Assembly (NCBI RefSeq): GCF_040954835.1
Contig: NC_090697.1
Location: 12,144,001-12,208,000 of the forward strand
Source: Lepisosteus oculatus
Taxonomy: Eukaryota > Chordata > Actinopteri > Semionotiformes > Lepisosteidae
Direction: 5' to 3'
DNA: 64,000 nucleotides
Below are positions 11,760 through 25,299 of this stretch, in pieces; position 1 is the stretch's first letter, and each line of letters opens with the position of its first letter. The notes beneath the pieces are model-generated. The model was not told the DNA's origin. It searched no databases and saw only the letters and a list, made by a program, of their open reading frames with translations. The position numbers and the translations under genes were made by a program.

Positions 11760-13620
11760 ATTAATTCTTCATGTCATTACAAAGCATTGAATTACAATCA
11801 ACCTCTGCCTTTATCAGTCTATAGCCTTTGGAATGTGTTTTTTGACCAGTCTGACCATTTTAGATTCAGAGGCTCTTGATTCTTCTAGCTTTATTTACTG
11901 AGCTTGAATAGTCCTTTTGATTGTTAAAAGTGTCCATAATAAGTGGAATGGACATACACAACACATGCACAAATGTACCATTTTGTAATGTGTTGTGTAC
12001 ACTGTGTGGTGTGTCTGTCGTACTGTGTCATCTACTATTCCGTGCATGTCCTGAGAGATCAGCGCAAATAAGAATTCCAGTGTACACATGTACATATGGC
12101 ATTAAACCCCTCTAAACTCCTCTACCACAAGACAATTGTTTGTCACATATGTTTATAAATAGTGAATCAACCCTGTTTACTATGTGTATTTCACTGTTGC
12201 ATTGGATTGTAACTGGCGATACAATGTGCTGTTCACTCTGAGAGTGTTCTGTACTCTCTCTCAATTTTTCCACACTGCATTTCTGTTGCCATTCGTCGTT
12301 ACAGAGTCCCCTCCAGGCCTGTGTGTTGGTTTGTCTGGCTTCATTGGTCTCTGTTTAATTGAATGGGCAGAGCCCTACAATACACAGAGTGTGAACTGAA
12401 ATGTTTTGAGTGAGCATTTTGTTCAGTAGGGTTTGTTGTCTTTAGCGCAGCACAACTTAAACACCATGGTCAGCAGAGTGAAGCAATTCAAATAACGAAC
12501 TCTATACAGGAGTTTGTCAGTCTGTACTATTCAAAAACTGCTACCACACAAAACAACTCACCTACCAGCGGTAGACCATTTTGAGACCATTCTCATGTAA
12601 ATGCTCATCAGGTGGCCTAGTTTTTAAAACCATTTGCACAATATTTAGGTGTTTTTGGTTTTAACTTCACCTCGACATGCCAATTCTTGTCTGCACCACA
12701 AATCATGTAGCAGGGTCACAACGCAATGCTCATAGTTACACATAAAAAATACCAGAAACGGACTGTACACGTGGCTACAGTTTCAGTTTACTAGTGATTC
12801 TTCAAAATGTTTTAAAACAGTGAACAAAAGAGAACAATACTTCTTTGAAGATACTGCTTTTGATTTTTAAAAGATTTTCAAACTTCCCTTTCTACGGGGG
12901 TGTCTATTGATCCCTCCTCCACCCCGATCAAGGCCCCTGCAACATCACGTTTAAAATGTGCCCCAAAGTAAGGAGGAAAAAAAAAAAGGAAATTAAATCA
13001 TAAGACTACTACAGCTCTTAACAGGACAACTTTTGCATCTGAAGGACAGAAAGAGCACCTGAATGAACATCAGCCTGGAAGTGAGAAAATTTCTTGCTCT
13101 CGCCTTGCTTACTGTGATGGAAAATCACGACATGTCTGAGACTTAAGTATCGTTCTTCCCCCACATAATGGAGAATACAGCTCCATTCAGACCTCACTGC
13201 TCCTCTATAAAATATAGAATGCTACTGTTTAAAACAGCATAATATGATAGCATTGGGGAAAAAAAAACACCCCGTGCTTCAGTAGCTCCTGGTAAAACAT
13301 AATCCTGTATTTGGGTGGATTGTTGGTAGTTCTGAATCTGGAATCAGGTTTTTTCCTCCTTAACACACATAGTTATATGGAAAGATGTCTGACCTGTCTA
13401 GAGTGCAAGTTCAGAGGAAGAGCGTTTGCGACTGAAAGCAGGTAACGTTTGTTTGATCAAAGTGTCAGGCTTCTCCAGTACAAGCTTCCGAGTGATGGGG
13501 CCCATTCCTCTGGGAGCCTTCAAGAAACGGACTGAGTAAGTCCCAGCAACCCCACGAGCAAGATGGGTTGGAGGGCATTCTCACAGTTATACTTCTTGTA
13601 TTTCTTAGTTTTATACTTTG
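11760..13620. other. Unannotated intergenic sequence
   Basis: No convincing exon, RNA gene or repeat seen. Confidence 0.4.
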
Positions 13621-13627
13621 TGAAAAA

Positions 13628-13650
13628 AACAACAACAACAACAACAACAT
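13628..13650 (+). repeat. (AAC)n microsatellite
   Basis: Seven AAC units. Confidence 0.85.
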
Positions 13651-13659
13651 CCAGAATCA

Positions 13660-15900
13660 AAAAGTGTGACCGCTGTTGTATAACTCCAGCCCTGACGTCC
13701 ACAGTAAGAAGACTTTTTTTTCTCACTACATTGCAGGTTGTTGCATTTCAAGCTAGTACTAGTTTTTCCCATGAATTTTCTTGAAAAAAAAAACAGCTAC
13801 CGAAGGGAAGGTGAACTATGTCTCAGAGGACTTGGCCTGGATGTCTTCATTCATCTCATCCAATTAGTGTAATGGATTTAATAATGGAGGCCTTCTTTGG
13901 CAATGCAGCTGCTGTATGAAAGTGTGCTGCAGTAATTCAATGACACCCTGACAGCTGTGTTGATACACCTATTTAAGGCTGTATTTGATGTATATCTTAA
14001 CTAATCTCATCCAAGATGATTGCATTTACTGCCTCTTAACATAAAAATGCCGGCACAGAGGCTGTCAGTGACGTGTTTCTGCAAGATACAGGAAAAGAAT
14101 GTACAGCTAACAGGCATTGAAATTGACTCTTCTTGCTGCAGAAATCAGGGTTACAGTGCTGCTATGGAGTGCATACGGACCCTGGAATTCATTGTGTGTT
14201 AAGGAAAGACATTTAGCAGGTGATGGCTGTTAATGCTGAAAGCCCATCTGTAGGGCCTCATCATTTGAGCTGTCAGAACCACAGATACTGTTTAGAGAAC
14301 TGGTCTCTAACTCAGTTCCTAGAGGGCCCACTCATGCTTATTCGTTCCTTTGAGTTCTATTAGTCAGTCTATTTGATTAATTTATAATCTGAGGTGGTTT
14401 GCATGCAACTGTACTTTTAGTAAAATAAATGTTTTGAGGAGTCAGCTGTTAATGATCTTAATATTATTATTATTATTGTTATTTCATTTTGTCTGAGAAG
14501 CTAGAGCTAAAACAGCATTATTGTTTTCTATCCTTTGTTATTTCGAGTTATGTGATGAGAATTGAGTGCATTTTTCTTAGGGTTAAGGGTATTTTCCACT
14601 GTTTTTGTCCATCTGATGACACTGAACATGATGTTACTGACTTTGAAATCTGTCAAATCCCAATATTATAAACATAAATGTAACCTGGGTACATAAAACC
14701 ATTCATTCTCTTTTCCTTCTCATAATTTTCTTCATAACATTCATTTAAATTAACGCTAAATCTTAAATTCCTAGCCAACAATAACAAAGACACAGACTAC
14801 AACAGATATTCGTTCTGTCAAACCTTGAAGAATGTGAGGAAAGACTGGGTATAAAAGGATGAACGGCACCAGGTATCTTGTTGTATCTTAAATTTATAAT
14901 TTAATATTTTTTAAATTATATTCCCACACATTTTTTCTTCAAGAATTGCTTGAAGACTCACCTCTCCTGCCCTGTGTAGGAAAGAATGAGACACCTGGAC
15001 ATCTCCTCTGATGCAGCTCCCTGCAGACCAGTTCATCACCCTGCTGTGTTCCGGGCTCCACAGCCTCCGGCAGGAGAGTCAGCGCTGACCAGCGCTGACA
15101 TCACTGTAAGCTGCAGAGGTCACTGTCTGAAGGAGGGCCAGCAAAGCCCAGGTTAAGTAATCCTCACCTCAGACTGGTGACACAACCCGGCTCGTACTGG
15201 AGCCCCCAGGATCAGGGAGTCACCTTTTTCCCACAAATCGGCTTGGCAGCTCCAATATATACTGCCTGTGGCTTTTATCTATTCAGTCTGACCAAAAGCT
15301 TTCAGGAGAGCTCAGGAGAGAGAGGCAGAGAGGGTTGATGATCTGGATCACTTGACTGAAATCCAGTCAAGATTGACTGACAAGATCATCTTTGGCCAGA
15401 TGTTAAGAGGTAGGTACTACACGTTGCTACTACCACCTCACTCCCAGTACATTATGTTGGCTCCAGACTCAGCCATTGAATAATTATATATAAGCCTTTG
15501 CCCTGTTCCTCTCCAGGAATGCATGACCACATCCGTGTCTGTCACTGAACACCTCTCTCTTACTCCCTCCTTTCTGCCTCCTTGCACTTATGTGGTTTTG
15601 TGGTGCAGCTGTTATTCTGCAAGGAGCTGCAGTCAGCAGACATGAGGTCAGACGCAAGGTATCAGTGTTTCCCTGAACAGCCTGAAAAAGCACAGCAGCA
15701 CTCTTCAGACACCCGGGAGGCAATTGCAGAAATTAAAAACGGGCCTCGGCTCTTGTTTTTGTTTCACCTTTCAACGATTTTATGTAGAAGGTAACGCGTC
15801 GCTACTGCAGGTACAACGAGACTCAATTTTTTGTTTCGGAAAAGCCTGAGGAAAGCCCAACCACACATGTAAGCCGTGACTGCAACTGGCTGATAATGAG
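13660..15900. other. Unannotated intergenic sequence
   Basis: Contains a short ATT run near 14463. No exon-like segment recognised. Confidence 0.4.
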
Positions 15901-15917
15901 ACGGTCGTCAGAGGAAG

Positions 15918-15919
<2 letters not shown>

Positions 15920-15964
<45 letters not shown>

Positions 15965-16010
15965 CTTGATTTTATATAGCGCCTTTAAAGGTGGTTCGGA
16001 GCTTCGCCAA
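15920..16010 (-). repeat. (AAT)n microsatellite joined to a retroposon tail
   Basis: About fourteen AAT units (15921-15963) run into TTTATATAGCGCCTTTAAAGGTGG. The same sequence in reverse precedes an ATT run at 43995-44075. The microsatellite is the tail of a retroposed 3' end. Confidence 0.75.
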
Positions 16011-16019
16011 GATCGCTTC

Positions 16020-16600
16020 CTGCTGCAATGAAGCGCTGGAGAAAAATGAAACACGAGGGGCTTGTGCGTGCGCGGTGGGTCGAGCAGGGAGGTAAATCAC
16101 ACGCTCACGTCGACCTGGTCAGACGCCGTGTTTTTTGGTAACGGGTAACTCGGCCTTGCCTGTAAAATCACCACCTCCTGTTACTGTTAGAGTCACCACG
16201 CATCCACGCATCGCCGCCGCATTCCAACGTGTACTGTTCACCGCAATTAATCAATTATCCAACCCCCTTCCCCTTTTCTCCCCACTTAAACCTTTCTGCC
16301 GCACCTTTCCATCCTCGCTGTTGAGTTCTACTCGCCTGAGCTAAACTCTTCTCGCATCTTGCTTTTCCACGACCCCTTTTTTTTTTTACGGACCTGCCTA
16401 ACGGACTGGACAACTGATTCTTGACAGCTGGTGTGTTGTGTGAGAAGCGCAGGAATCGCAGACGTGCGGGTAACATCAGAAAGTCTGACTAAGCAGCACA
16501 GGGCTGCGATGAGCCTGAAACCGCTCTTCAGACTTCTTTCGTCCCTGTCAGAAAGATCTCGGAAAGCTAGCACTTCCGAACAGTAATGTAAGCTAATGCA
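16020..16600. other. Locally CpG-rich stretch without a recognised gene
   Basis: Higher GC and several CpGs than its surroundings, with a T-run and pyrimidine-rich block at 16250-16390. No coding frame with a recognisable domain; could be a promoter of an unseen transcript. Confidence 0.3.
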
Positions 16601-16861
16601 CTGTCTATAGCACTTTCAAAACCCTCTTAAGAAGCAATATTAATCTTGATTATTTTCAGCTGGTGTGCATGGAGAGTGAACACCGTTTGATCATTTTGAT
16701 TATGGTAATGGCCAGAAACTGCTAAATGGCCTCAGGCTGTTCTCGTGTGTTGCGCAGGGAGCGCGATATGGAAGCGACAGAACTTTAAAGCCGGAGAGAC
16801 TTTAAAGTTTAACAAAACCCGAAGTGCCACGGAAAGCAGCGAGGAACATAATCACTAGTTT

Positions 16862-17036
16862 ATTGTAGTGACTGACACTTATCTAAAGCAACAGATGTTT
16901 ACACCCCTTTATACCATATAGCTGGGTATTTTACTGGAACAATTTGGATGAAATACCTCAGTGGTACAACAGCAGTGTCTCAGATGGGATTTGAACCCAC
17001 AAACTTGCAGTTTTCCAAGTCCAGGATCTAGAGGTG
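16862..17036 (-). mobile_element. tRNA-derived fish SINE (MIR-like layout)
   Basis: On the plus strand: ACTTATCTAAAGCAACAGATG, ATACAGCTGGGTATTTTACTGG-like text, GGTACAACAGCAGTGTCTC, then GGGATTTGAACCCACAAAC. The last block is a reversed B box. This order is that of a common fish tRNA-derived SINE. Confidence 0.75.
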
Positions 17037-17069
17037 TTGCTGGCAGGTTAAAGTGGGGGGACTCCAAAG

Positions 17070-17145
17070 CTATTTTTATATTTCAGGGTTAGAAAGAATC
17101 TGCATTGAAGAGTGCATTTCAAAGCACAACGAGAGTAAAATGTAC
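17070..17145 (+). repeat. Unclassified block shared with 52480-52565
   Basis: AGCTATTTTTATATTTCAGG, GTTAGAAA, GAGTGCATTTCAAA and AAAATGTACAC occur in the same order and spacing at 52482-52567. No known family recognised. Confidence 0.65.
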
Positions 17146-17149
17146 ACTT

Positions 17150-17251
17150 GTAATGGGCTGTACCCATCCTTGTGCTCTCTCCTTGCCAGATTAGGCTCTA
17201 GCCCCCCTGTGACACTCTCCTGGATAAGAAGATTAGAAAAAGGATAGATGG
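17150..17251 (+). repeat. Repeat A 3' end
   Basis: TGTACCC...TTGTGC...TTGCCAGATTAGGCTCTAGC...CCCCTGTGACAC and a GGATAGATGG tail match the 3' part of repeat A. Confidence 0.55.
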
Positions 17252-17609
17252 ACAACTGGTTAGGTGTGGGCTGGAATCTTTTCTCATCTGAGCAGGCTGT
17301 TCTTAAATGTAGCAACATTGGCGGGTCTCGCTGAAGAAGCAGATTTACATTTCTCCTCATTATACAGCTAACTGTCAAGTCAGACAGTTTGACTGTGGTC
17401 AGGGGAGATCAGGAGTGATGGACGTTCATGTTGCTCTCTCTTCTCGGCGTTCCCTAGCTGAGTTGTCACAGATGACCAGTATATTAACAAGAGAGAAAAT
17501 CTACACAAATATACAAAAAAGAAGACATGCTTAGGTGTAGAAGGAGCTACACTTCGATGTTCTGCAAGTGAACCTCTGTTTTTACTGTAATAACGGCTGG
17601 TTTTGAATC

Positions 17610-17705
17610 TGCAGGTTAAAGTACCTCACTCAAGAGTAAAACAGCAGTGTTTCACCTGGGATTGGAACATGCAACATTCCAGGGTAACTAGATTAAGAGC
17701 TCTGG
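17610..17705 (-). mobile_element. Fragment of the tRNA-derived SINE seen at 16862
   Basis: AAGTACCTCACTCAAGAGTA, AACAGCAGTG and GGGATTGGAACATGCAAC follow the same order as the 16862 copy. Confidence 0.6.
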
Positions 17706-18282
17706 TGTCAGTGCAGCTGGAAACGGAGTTATCCCATTTTCAGATAATGGGAGCTCATCATACAGTAGGTCACAGCTTGAAAATGCTAGCGTGTGAACTG
17801 GCCTGAGGAGGTCTCAGAGGTGCTCGTTCCTGAATTGGCAGCACGGGTGGATTTGAAATGTAAATGAGGATTGCAAGGAGCTAGCATGAAGGCAGAATGA
17901 GTTTGCATCAGCATGAAACTTTTTAGCGACTACTCCCGTGGAAGTCAGCCTGAAAACACTAAGGCCAGCAGCTGCTGAGAGAAAAAGAGATCCGCACCCC
18001 CCTCGCCCCCTTGTCTTGTCTTGGGGGGGAGCAGTAAGACCACTACACTTTGTAGTCCTGAGCTAGGCTACTCTTCTATTGACTCACAAACACTCATTTG
18101 CATTGGGTAGGCTTTAGCCATCCTCATAATGAGCCTAGCCATTGTGGGGCCACAGTCTTGAGCTCCATCTGAGATGTTAATCATTTTAATGTTGGACGGT
18201 CTTTGTCTTTCTCCCAGGATTTTTCTTTTCTTCGGCACAGAGGGCGGGATTAAAAACCGCAAACTGCTCTAATGGAGTTAGA

Positions 18283-18299
18283 GCAGCAGCAGCAGCAGC
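18283..18299 (+). repeat. (GCA)n microsatellite
   Basis: Five CAG/GCA units. Confidence 0.8.
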
Positions 18300-19240
18300 C
18301 AGAGGGGTGTTGCTATGGAAACGGCAACACAGGAGGCCAAACTGTGTGGATTGAATTGGTTGCTACTGTTAGAAGGGTACCAAGTAATGAAATAAAAAAT
18401 AAGCAGCAAAGACATTTATGAATGTAGTTTTGTTGGCTGGTTCCCCTTCCTGGATAATTCATGAATAAAATCTTTATTCTGAATGGTTTGTCATGCAAGT
18501 GCTTTATGTAAGTACAGAGTGCCTCCTTAAACTCCCCAATCTGCAAGCCCAATCCACAAATAACTTCATCAGTAAATGATACTGTCTGTTTCAGGAAGAG
18601 TAAAACTGGATGGCAAACAATTTCAAATACTTTTGTAAAAATGAATGAAAGAATGACACATTACAATGTCTGTCTTCTTCAGTGAACCATTGATGTTAGA
18701 TGGATTTAATATTGTGCTGTCCACATGCCTAAACTTGGACAAAATTCTCCACAAGCTAGTGGAAAACAGGACTGACCAGGTCATACATAGCAAGCTGCAA
18801 CACAGACACCATTACAAAGCATCACTGAGAAACATACTGTAACTGAAAATTAACCTTTTGCTGTAGCCATAACAATGATAAAGCAATGCTGTTTATAACC
18901 TGAATTTCCTGCTTCAGCGACCTGGCTATACTCCGAACATCACTTCTTCTTCTGTGGAAAATAACAACCAACGCAAACCATTATTTAATGTTCAGTCTTC
19001 AATGGGAGTAAGGAAAAACTAACTCGGGTGTTTTGGATTCATGACACTTCACATTGGCCAACAAGAGTCTTGCAGTGAGGTAATCCCGTTCTACACTGTT
19101 TCGACAGGCTTGGGAAAAGACCCAGAAGGCATGCCTTCAAAATATTACCAGTTCAGGGCCTGGTTGAAAAAACACGTTACTTATTGGATAATCATCCAAA
19201 GCCTGTTGGGGTCTGCACTGTGGCTACTCCGACAGACAAG
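18300..19240. other. Unannotated intergenic sequence
   Basis: No convincing exon, RNA gene or repeat seen. Confidence 0.4.
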
Positions 19241-19242
19241 GG

Positions 19243-19345
19243 GGATTAAAGTAGAAAACACACATGAATTCAGGAAGAGCATGCAAACTCCACACAGAAA
19301 GGTGCCCCGGCCCAGAGCCGTGAGGCAGCAGGCAGAGCCACAGTC
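19243..19345 (-). repeat. Repeat A fragment
   Basis: CACATGAATTCAGGAAGAGC then ATGCAAACTCCACACAG and GCCGTGAGGCAGCAG, the reversed 5' half of repeat A. Confidence 0.6.
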
Positions 19346-20763
19346 CTGCCGAAAAACACCTTATGTTAACTTTAAATACCAACCACTTTCCTCCTCGATG
19401 ACGGTGTTTTCTGCAATGTACCGTGTTGCTTTGTGAAACATGCCCTGGGCCACCGTTCGAGAGCAAGGACAAGTTAGATGCCCCTTAATTAGGCCAGAGG
19501 CAATACTTGGAAAGTAAAGTATGTGGGGAGTACAGCCCCACAGCTGTAAAAACTAGAAACAAACCACATGTCGTAAACAGCAGCTGTTGAAACTGTCCAC
19601 AATGCGCTGATAAGCGGATGAAGAGTAGCTACAGGGCTGGGAGGGGCTTCATATTGACAGCTGGAGGATTTTTAATCTTTGAAAGTGTTTGAGGGTGGAT
19701 AGTGAAGCACCATGTCAAACATAAAGACCTTAGGAGATGATGAGCCCAAATGTTTAAACTAATTAAGAAAAATCTAACTAGAAAGGAAGCACTCTATAAA
19801 AAAAATAAAAAAAAGGATCCAGTTACAAATAAGGAATATAACAAACAATAAGCACAGGTAAAAATAAAATATTAGACAGGCCAAGGGATATTCCAATGGA
19901 GGATTTGATAAATAAAGGTTTTGCTGGTATTAAAAACCGCAAACAGATGTATTAAATTAATATATAGAAAAAAGTCTAGAAAGTACAAAAGAGTTAAAGG
20001 TACCATTAGCACTTAGAATCTAATATTCTAATATTCTGGGCCTGATGGTATTCCAAATGATTCATATGAATGTGATTTTTTACAGCTGAGAAAATATTTC
20101 CAACAGTTGCCCCACTAGAAAAGTGCTCATGCAAAACTCATTCATAAGAAGAAGTGACATATAATTATAAGCAGTTATCTAAAGTAAATTACAGGATTAT
20201 CAATGCTGTCCTGGTTGTTTGCATTATTGCACTCTGCTGCACTTTAATATTTGTCATGATTAAAAAAACATAGTGAAGCCAACTATTTGCTCATATCTAT
20301 CTCCACCCTTTTGACTTTTTCCTAAAGGCACATACAGTACTGCAGGAGAATTGACAAAAAAAGAAGGAGGGAGATCCTCCAGTTGTCAATGAGTAAAACA
20401 GAACAACAGGGGACAGGAGGGGTTTTAGCTGAAAGGCGGGAGGGGCTGGGAGAGTGGCTTGAGATTGTGAGATCGTCATCTGAGCTCCTGAGAATGACGT
20501 CACTCCTTGCCACGGGGAAAGGCGGGAGATGCCATCTCGGGGTTTTCTGATATTTCCAACCACCATCACAAGCATGGAGCTCCAGACTACAACAACAAAC
20601 AGCACAGAACACCATTTTGACCTGGGACGGCAGCTTGTGTGGGATTGGTCCCGCTGAGCTCTGACACCAACCACAGGGCCCAGAATGCGTAAAATAATGA
20701 AACTTGGTGAAAAAAAACAGGTCCCAACACCAGCCTGCCAAGAGAGCTAGTCTACAAAGTTGA

Positions 20764-20765
20764 TG

Positions 20766-20811
<46 letters not shown>

Positions 20812-21345
20812 GTCCTTACACTTATTAAGTGCTTTTGTGGACAAAGCGCTTCACAGGTAATGGGAATCCCCTCCACCACCACCACCAGTGTGCAGCCCCA
20901 CCTGGATGATGCGACGGCAGCCATAGTGCGCCAGTACGCTCCCCACACACCAGCTGTCAGTGGGGAGGAGAGCAGAGTGATGAAGCCAGTTCAGAGATGG
21001 GGATTATTTGGAGGCCATGATTGGTAAGGGCCAATGGGAAATGTGGCCAGGATGCCGGGGTTACACCCTTATTCTTTTCGAGAAACACCCTGGGATTTTT
21101 AATGACCACAGAGAGTCAGGACCTCGGTTTTACATCTCATCCGAAGGACAGCCCCTTTTTACAGCATAGTGTCCCTGTTACTATAATGGGGCATTAGGAG
21201 CCACACAGACTGCAGGGTGAGCACCTCCTACTGGTCCCACTCACAACTCTTCCAGCAGCAGCCTTAGTTTTTCCCAGGAGGTCTCCCATCCAGGTACTGG
21301 CCAGGCTCACACCTGCTGAGCTTCAGTGGGGCTGCCAGTTGGGGA
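20764..21345 (-). mobile_element. 5S-rRNA-headed SINE, copy 2
   Basis: Same body as the 8934 copy, with an AAT tail of about 15 units (20765-20810). The head CTGGCCAGTACCTGGATGGG, GAGACCTCCTGGGAAAAA is present, but the outermost 5S bases are lost: the sequence departs from the family after CTGCCAGTT. Confidence 0.85.
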
Positions 21346-21632
21346 TAAAACACCCCACTAGTGTTTCCTGGATCAGGATTAGGGATTCCTCCATTGATGA
21401 CGTCGCAATTAGTCACAGACCGGTTTCTTTGTACTACAAATGTCTTGCGCAGTTTTAAATCATATCCTTTTCAAAAAAAGAAGTAATTCATTTTGGACCT
21501 TACAACAGCTGTCCAAAATGGTTACTGTCCAAAATGGTTTGGTTTTTCTGTCATTGTGGGGAATGTGGTTGCATCAACGTGTCTGACGTGGAAAATGAGT
21601 GATGTGTTCAGTGCCAACTGTACAAGTATTTT

Positions 21633-22005
21633 GGTAACAGGAGAATGAAGGTGAAGGGGTCATTGGGAACAGGAGAATGAAGGTGACGGGTCATTGGTAA
21701 CAGGAGAATGAAGGTGACGGGCCATTGGGAACAGGAGAATGAAGGTGACGGGTCATTGGTAACAGGAGAATGAAGGTGACGGGTCATTGGGAACAGGAGA
21801 ATGAAGGTGACGGGCCATTGGTAACAGAAGAATGAAGGTGACGGGTCATTGGGAACAGGAGAATGAAGGTGACGGGCCATTGGGAACAGGAGAATGAAGG
21901 TGACGGGCCATTGGGAACAGGAGAATGAAGGTGACGGGTCATTGGGAACAGGAGAATGAAGGTGACGGGCCATTGGGAACAGGAGAATGAAGGTGACGGG
22001 TCATT
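21633..22005 (+). repeat. 31-bp minisatellite, about 12 copies
   Basis: Head-to-tail 31-nt units containing AACAGGAGAATGAAGGTGAC. Units differ mainly at two sites (GGGAAC or GGTAAC; GGGTCATT or GGGCCATT), with one AAGG variant in the first unit and one AGAAG unit. The unit is not a multiple of three, so the long open frames reported across it are artefacts of the repeat. Confidence 0.95.
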
Positions 22006-22009
22006 GAAA

Positions 22010-23580
22010 TGGCTCCGTCCCTGTGCTTCCACAGAGCAGGATGAGTATGGAGCAGATGTGGTTCCACTGACAGGCTCGTTGCCTCCTAGTTTCCACACCG
22101 GGTTGGTGCTGCTCTTCCTTGCAGTCTGGCCAAAGAGGGAATTCACTGGACAACACCCCCCCAGGAGCTCATCTGTGTGGCCTGCTCACATGAAGGGCCC
22201 AGCGCGGGACACAGCATCTTCCAGGTCAGAGGATTAGTCGCCGTGATTGGTCTTTGCATTTCTTACGATGTAAGAAGCATTAGGTCTTCAAGACAGCTAC
22301 TGTAGCTCAAAGAAAATCTCTTTGTCAGCAGGGCTCACGGTTAACAAAGGTTTTCCTTCAGTGTATTGATGTAGAAATGAAAGGTTTTTTCTGTACTGAT
22401 CTGTCTTTACATTCACACAGGGAAGTATAACAGACCTGTGATCACGTTCGTCGCATTAAATCAAAATCCTTCTTTTCTCGGGTGACAGCAGTCCTCACCC
22501 CCTCAGGTTAAGTAAATAATTTTTTGGATTTAATGCGACTAGGAATGAGCGAGGGAGTCCCGAAAGTATCATAATTTAATTAGGTAGGGGCACTGCTATC
22601 TCAATACATCATGGGATAATTTTAGTCTTTGCTGAACACCTCAGAAGAAAAAATAGCAGATTTGTGAAGTAATTTATACAGGTGTGTATATTTAACAAGT
22701 TTCAGTTGCAACTTAAATTTTTTTGAACTGAAAACACCATTTTATGACATAACTGTCTTACAAAAAGAATCCAATCCTGCATAATTAATCTTTTCTAGGT
22801 GAGTTGACTGATAAAGCATATTTTTCCCCTAACAAAGGAGCTTTACAGAAATGACTGGCTTGTGCATAAAACGAACATTTGATTTCGGTACACACACCTG
22901 AAAATCTCCATGAAAATATTGTGAACCCTGCACACTCCTTTCCAGCAAAGCCCAAAGAGATTTTGTACATCAGAAAGCAAAACTTCCTTTCAAAATTTCC
23001 TCATTGCTACTTTCTGAAAGAGTTTCCCAGAAACCGCTGCTCTGCACGGCAGAGAACAAGGACTAGGAACTGAAAACACTCAATATTCTGTCAGCGCTAC
23101 CCCGATGTTTGTGTGTCGCGCGCACAGTTGGTCCTGAGTGCCCAATTCGGAGCTCCTCTCCATGACTCACTCCACACTGAACAGCCCGCTTCATCCCTGC
23201 TTCCAGCTAGGGACGGGCTGAGTCACCTTGCTTGCGTTCGGAGCCATTTGAAGTTTTTTTTTTCTCTCCTATTCAGTACCAGACCCTGGGAACTGTACTG
23301 TGACAAAGGGAAAGCGCAGAGAAAAGAAAAGCACATAATTCAAGGCGGCCTCCATGCCCATGCCACTCTTGCCAGTGACGAGCTGAAAATATATTACAAT
23401 GCTCAGCTCAGGGGAACGGCGGGCCAACTCCAACACATGTACCATTATTTCCTTTCGTCCCAATCTGGCTTTTGGCTTCTAGCTGTATTCAGCGAATCAG
23501 AATGAAATGCTGTAAACACACAGCCACCTCCAACCCCTCCTGTAACAAGAGGCAGTGCCTTAATTGGCGAGCTCACAGCT
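22010..23580. other. Unannotated intergenic sequence
   Basis: No convincing exon, RNA gene or repeat seen. Confidence 0.4.
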
Positions 23581-23584
23581 GCAG

Positions 23585-23745
23585 AAGTTCAAGCAGGGAG
23601 CTGCGTCTGCATGCGTAGGCTGCAAAAAAAAAATCAAGTAAAGGTTTATTCCATGCTGAAAAGAGAAGAAAAGAAGAACCCGAAGAAGGCTCCACAGCCA
23701 AAATGTTGCGTTTCTTTTCAGCATGGAATAAATCCTAGCTCACAC
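23585..23745. mobile_element. Fold-back MITE, copy 2
   Basis: GAAGTTCAAGCAGGGAGCTGCGT, then GTAGGCTGC, TTTATTCCATGCTGAAAAG and its inverted partner CTTTTCAGCATGGAATAAA, separated by GAAGGCTCCACAGCC and AATGTTGCG. The outer right arm is missing. Confidence 0.7.
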
Positions 23746-24354
23746 CTGTTACTGTTTCTTAGAAATAGGCTTAAAGATCAAACTCTTTTAATACCCACCA
23801 ATAATGACCTTTGCTATACAGTGATAAAAAGATACCACTCTGTTGTGTAGTAAGCCAGCACCAGTTAAAACAGCACCGCTGCTCTTTTCCATTGACTGAA
23901 CTCCCATCGAGTTCCCATCGAGGGCACGTGTCCATGCACAAAGTGCGTCTGTGTTATTGCTGAGCGCACAAGACCCTGTCCAATATTAGCCTACGTCACG
24001 AGGGAAAAGCATCTCGACTCTTCTCTGAAGAGCATTCAACAAAAACATCATATCTTAAAGCTCTGTGACAATACGATCATTGTTGGATTGTATTTGCCTC
24101 ACAGTTTAACAATGTTTTCCTTAATGTTCATCTTCAAAGAAGTATCCTGACTCTTCAGCTATCACAGCTCTTAGTAAGGTCTCCATGTTCAGTAGTCAGT
24201 CGGAGCACATGGCTTTTTTGTGCTAAGACTGTAGTTTTAACTGCTGCTTGCTGAGTTACTCTAGTCCTCACTGACTGCGACTTGCAACAGTGCATTTCTT
24301 TCACTCAACCTAAGACTTCAGAGTACAGAAGAATTAACTACAGGGGTGCTCTGT

Positions 24355-24700
<346 letters not shown>

Positions 24701-25299
24701 AACAGGTGGATGCAGTAACCACCTCTGGATGTTCAGACGCACAACTGTCCGGACCCTAGCACCTTTACAGGGGTTAAAAGGCTTGATGACAAGAAGACGT
24801 GAGAGTTTGGCTGGATTGAATATCACTAACCCCTGCAGCTCTATTGGCTTAGAGCTACTGCCGGTACACAGTAATGTACAGATGAGAAAGACAGGGCCAA
24901 GTGCGCAAAGTTCATAATATAGAAACTTGAAAAAACAAGAAATGCTAAAAACGAGAATGAGGATGTTTTTCTACATGCCTAAGCTAACCAAGTGATCTGA
25001 GGATCTCAGCCAGCCATTTCTGGACAGAAGCCAGGGTGCTGGCTTTAACAATATGGCTGGACAGCTTGTATCAGACTCGCTTGTCTCTTTGCGTTAAATA
25101 ATGCCCAATGCTTTTAGTTGAAAATGCACTTCTCAATGTACACCGTGAGCATAAAGAGAAAGGTGTTCACCATTTCCAGATTAAAATCATCCATGCTACA
25201 CAATAATACATTTCAATCTTCAAAGCATACATTTCAGACGACAGAAGAAACGCACTTAGTAGTGACCTGAATGGTAACTGTAAATAAAACCAGAATGCT

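Noticed and set aside
20764..21345. A genuine 5S rRNA gene
   Set aside because: Only the head resembles 5S and it carries many changes; the rest is SINE body and tail.
21608..22146. Two 120-codon minus-strand frames with a 31-residue repeat
   Set aside because: Product of the 31-bp minisatellite whose unit lacks stops in these frames; no start context or domain.
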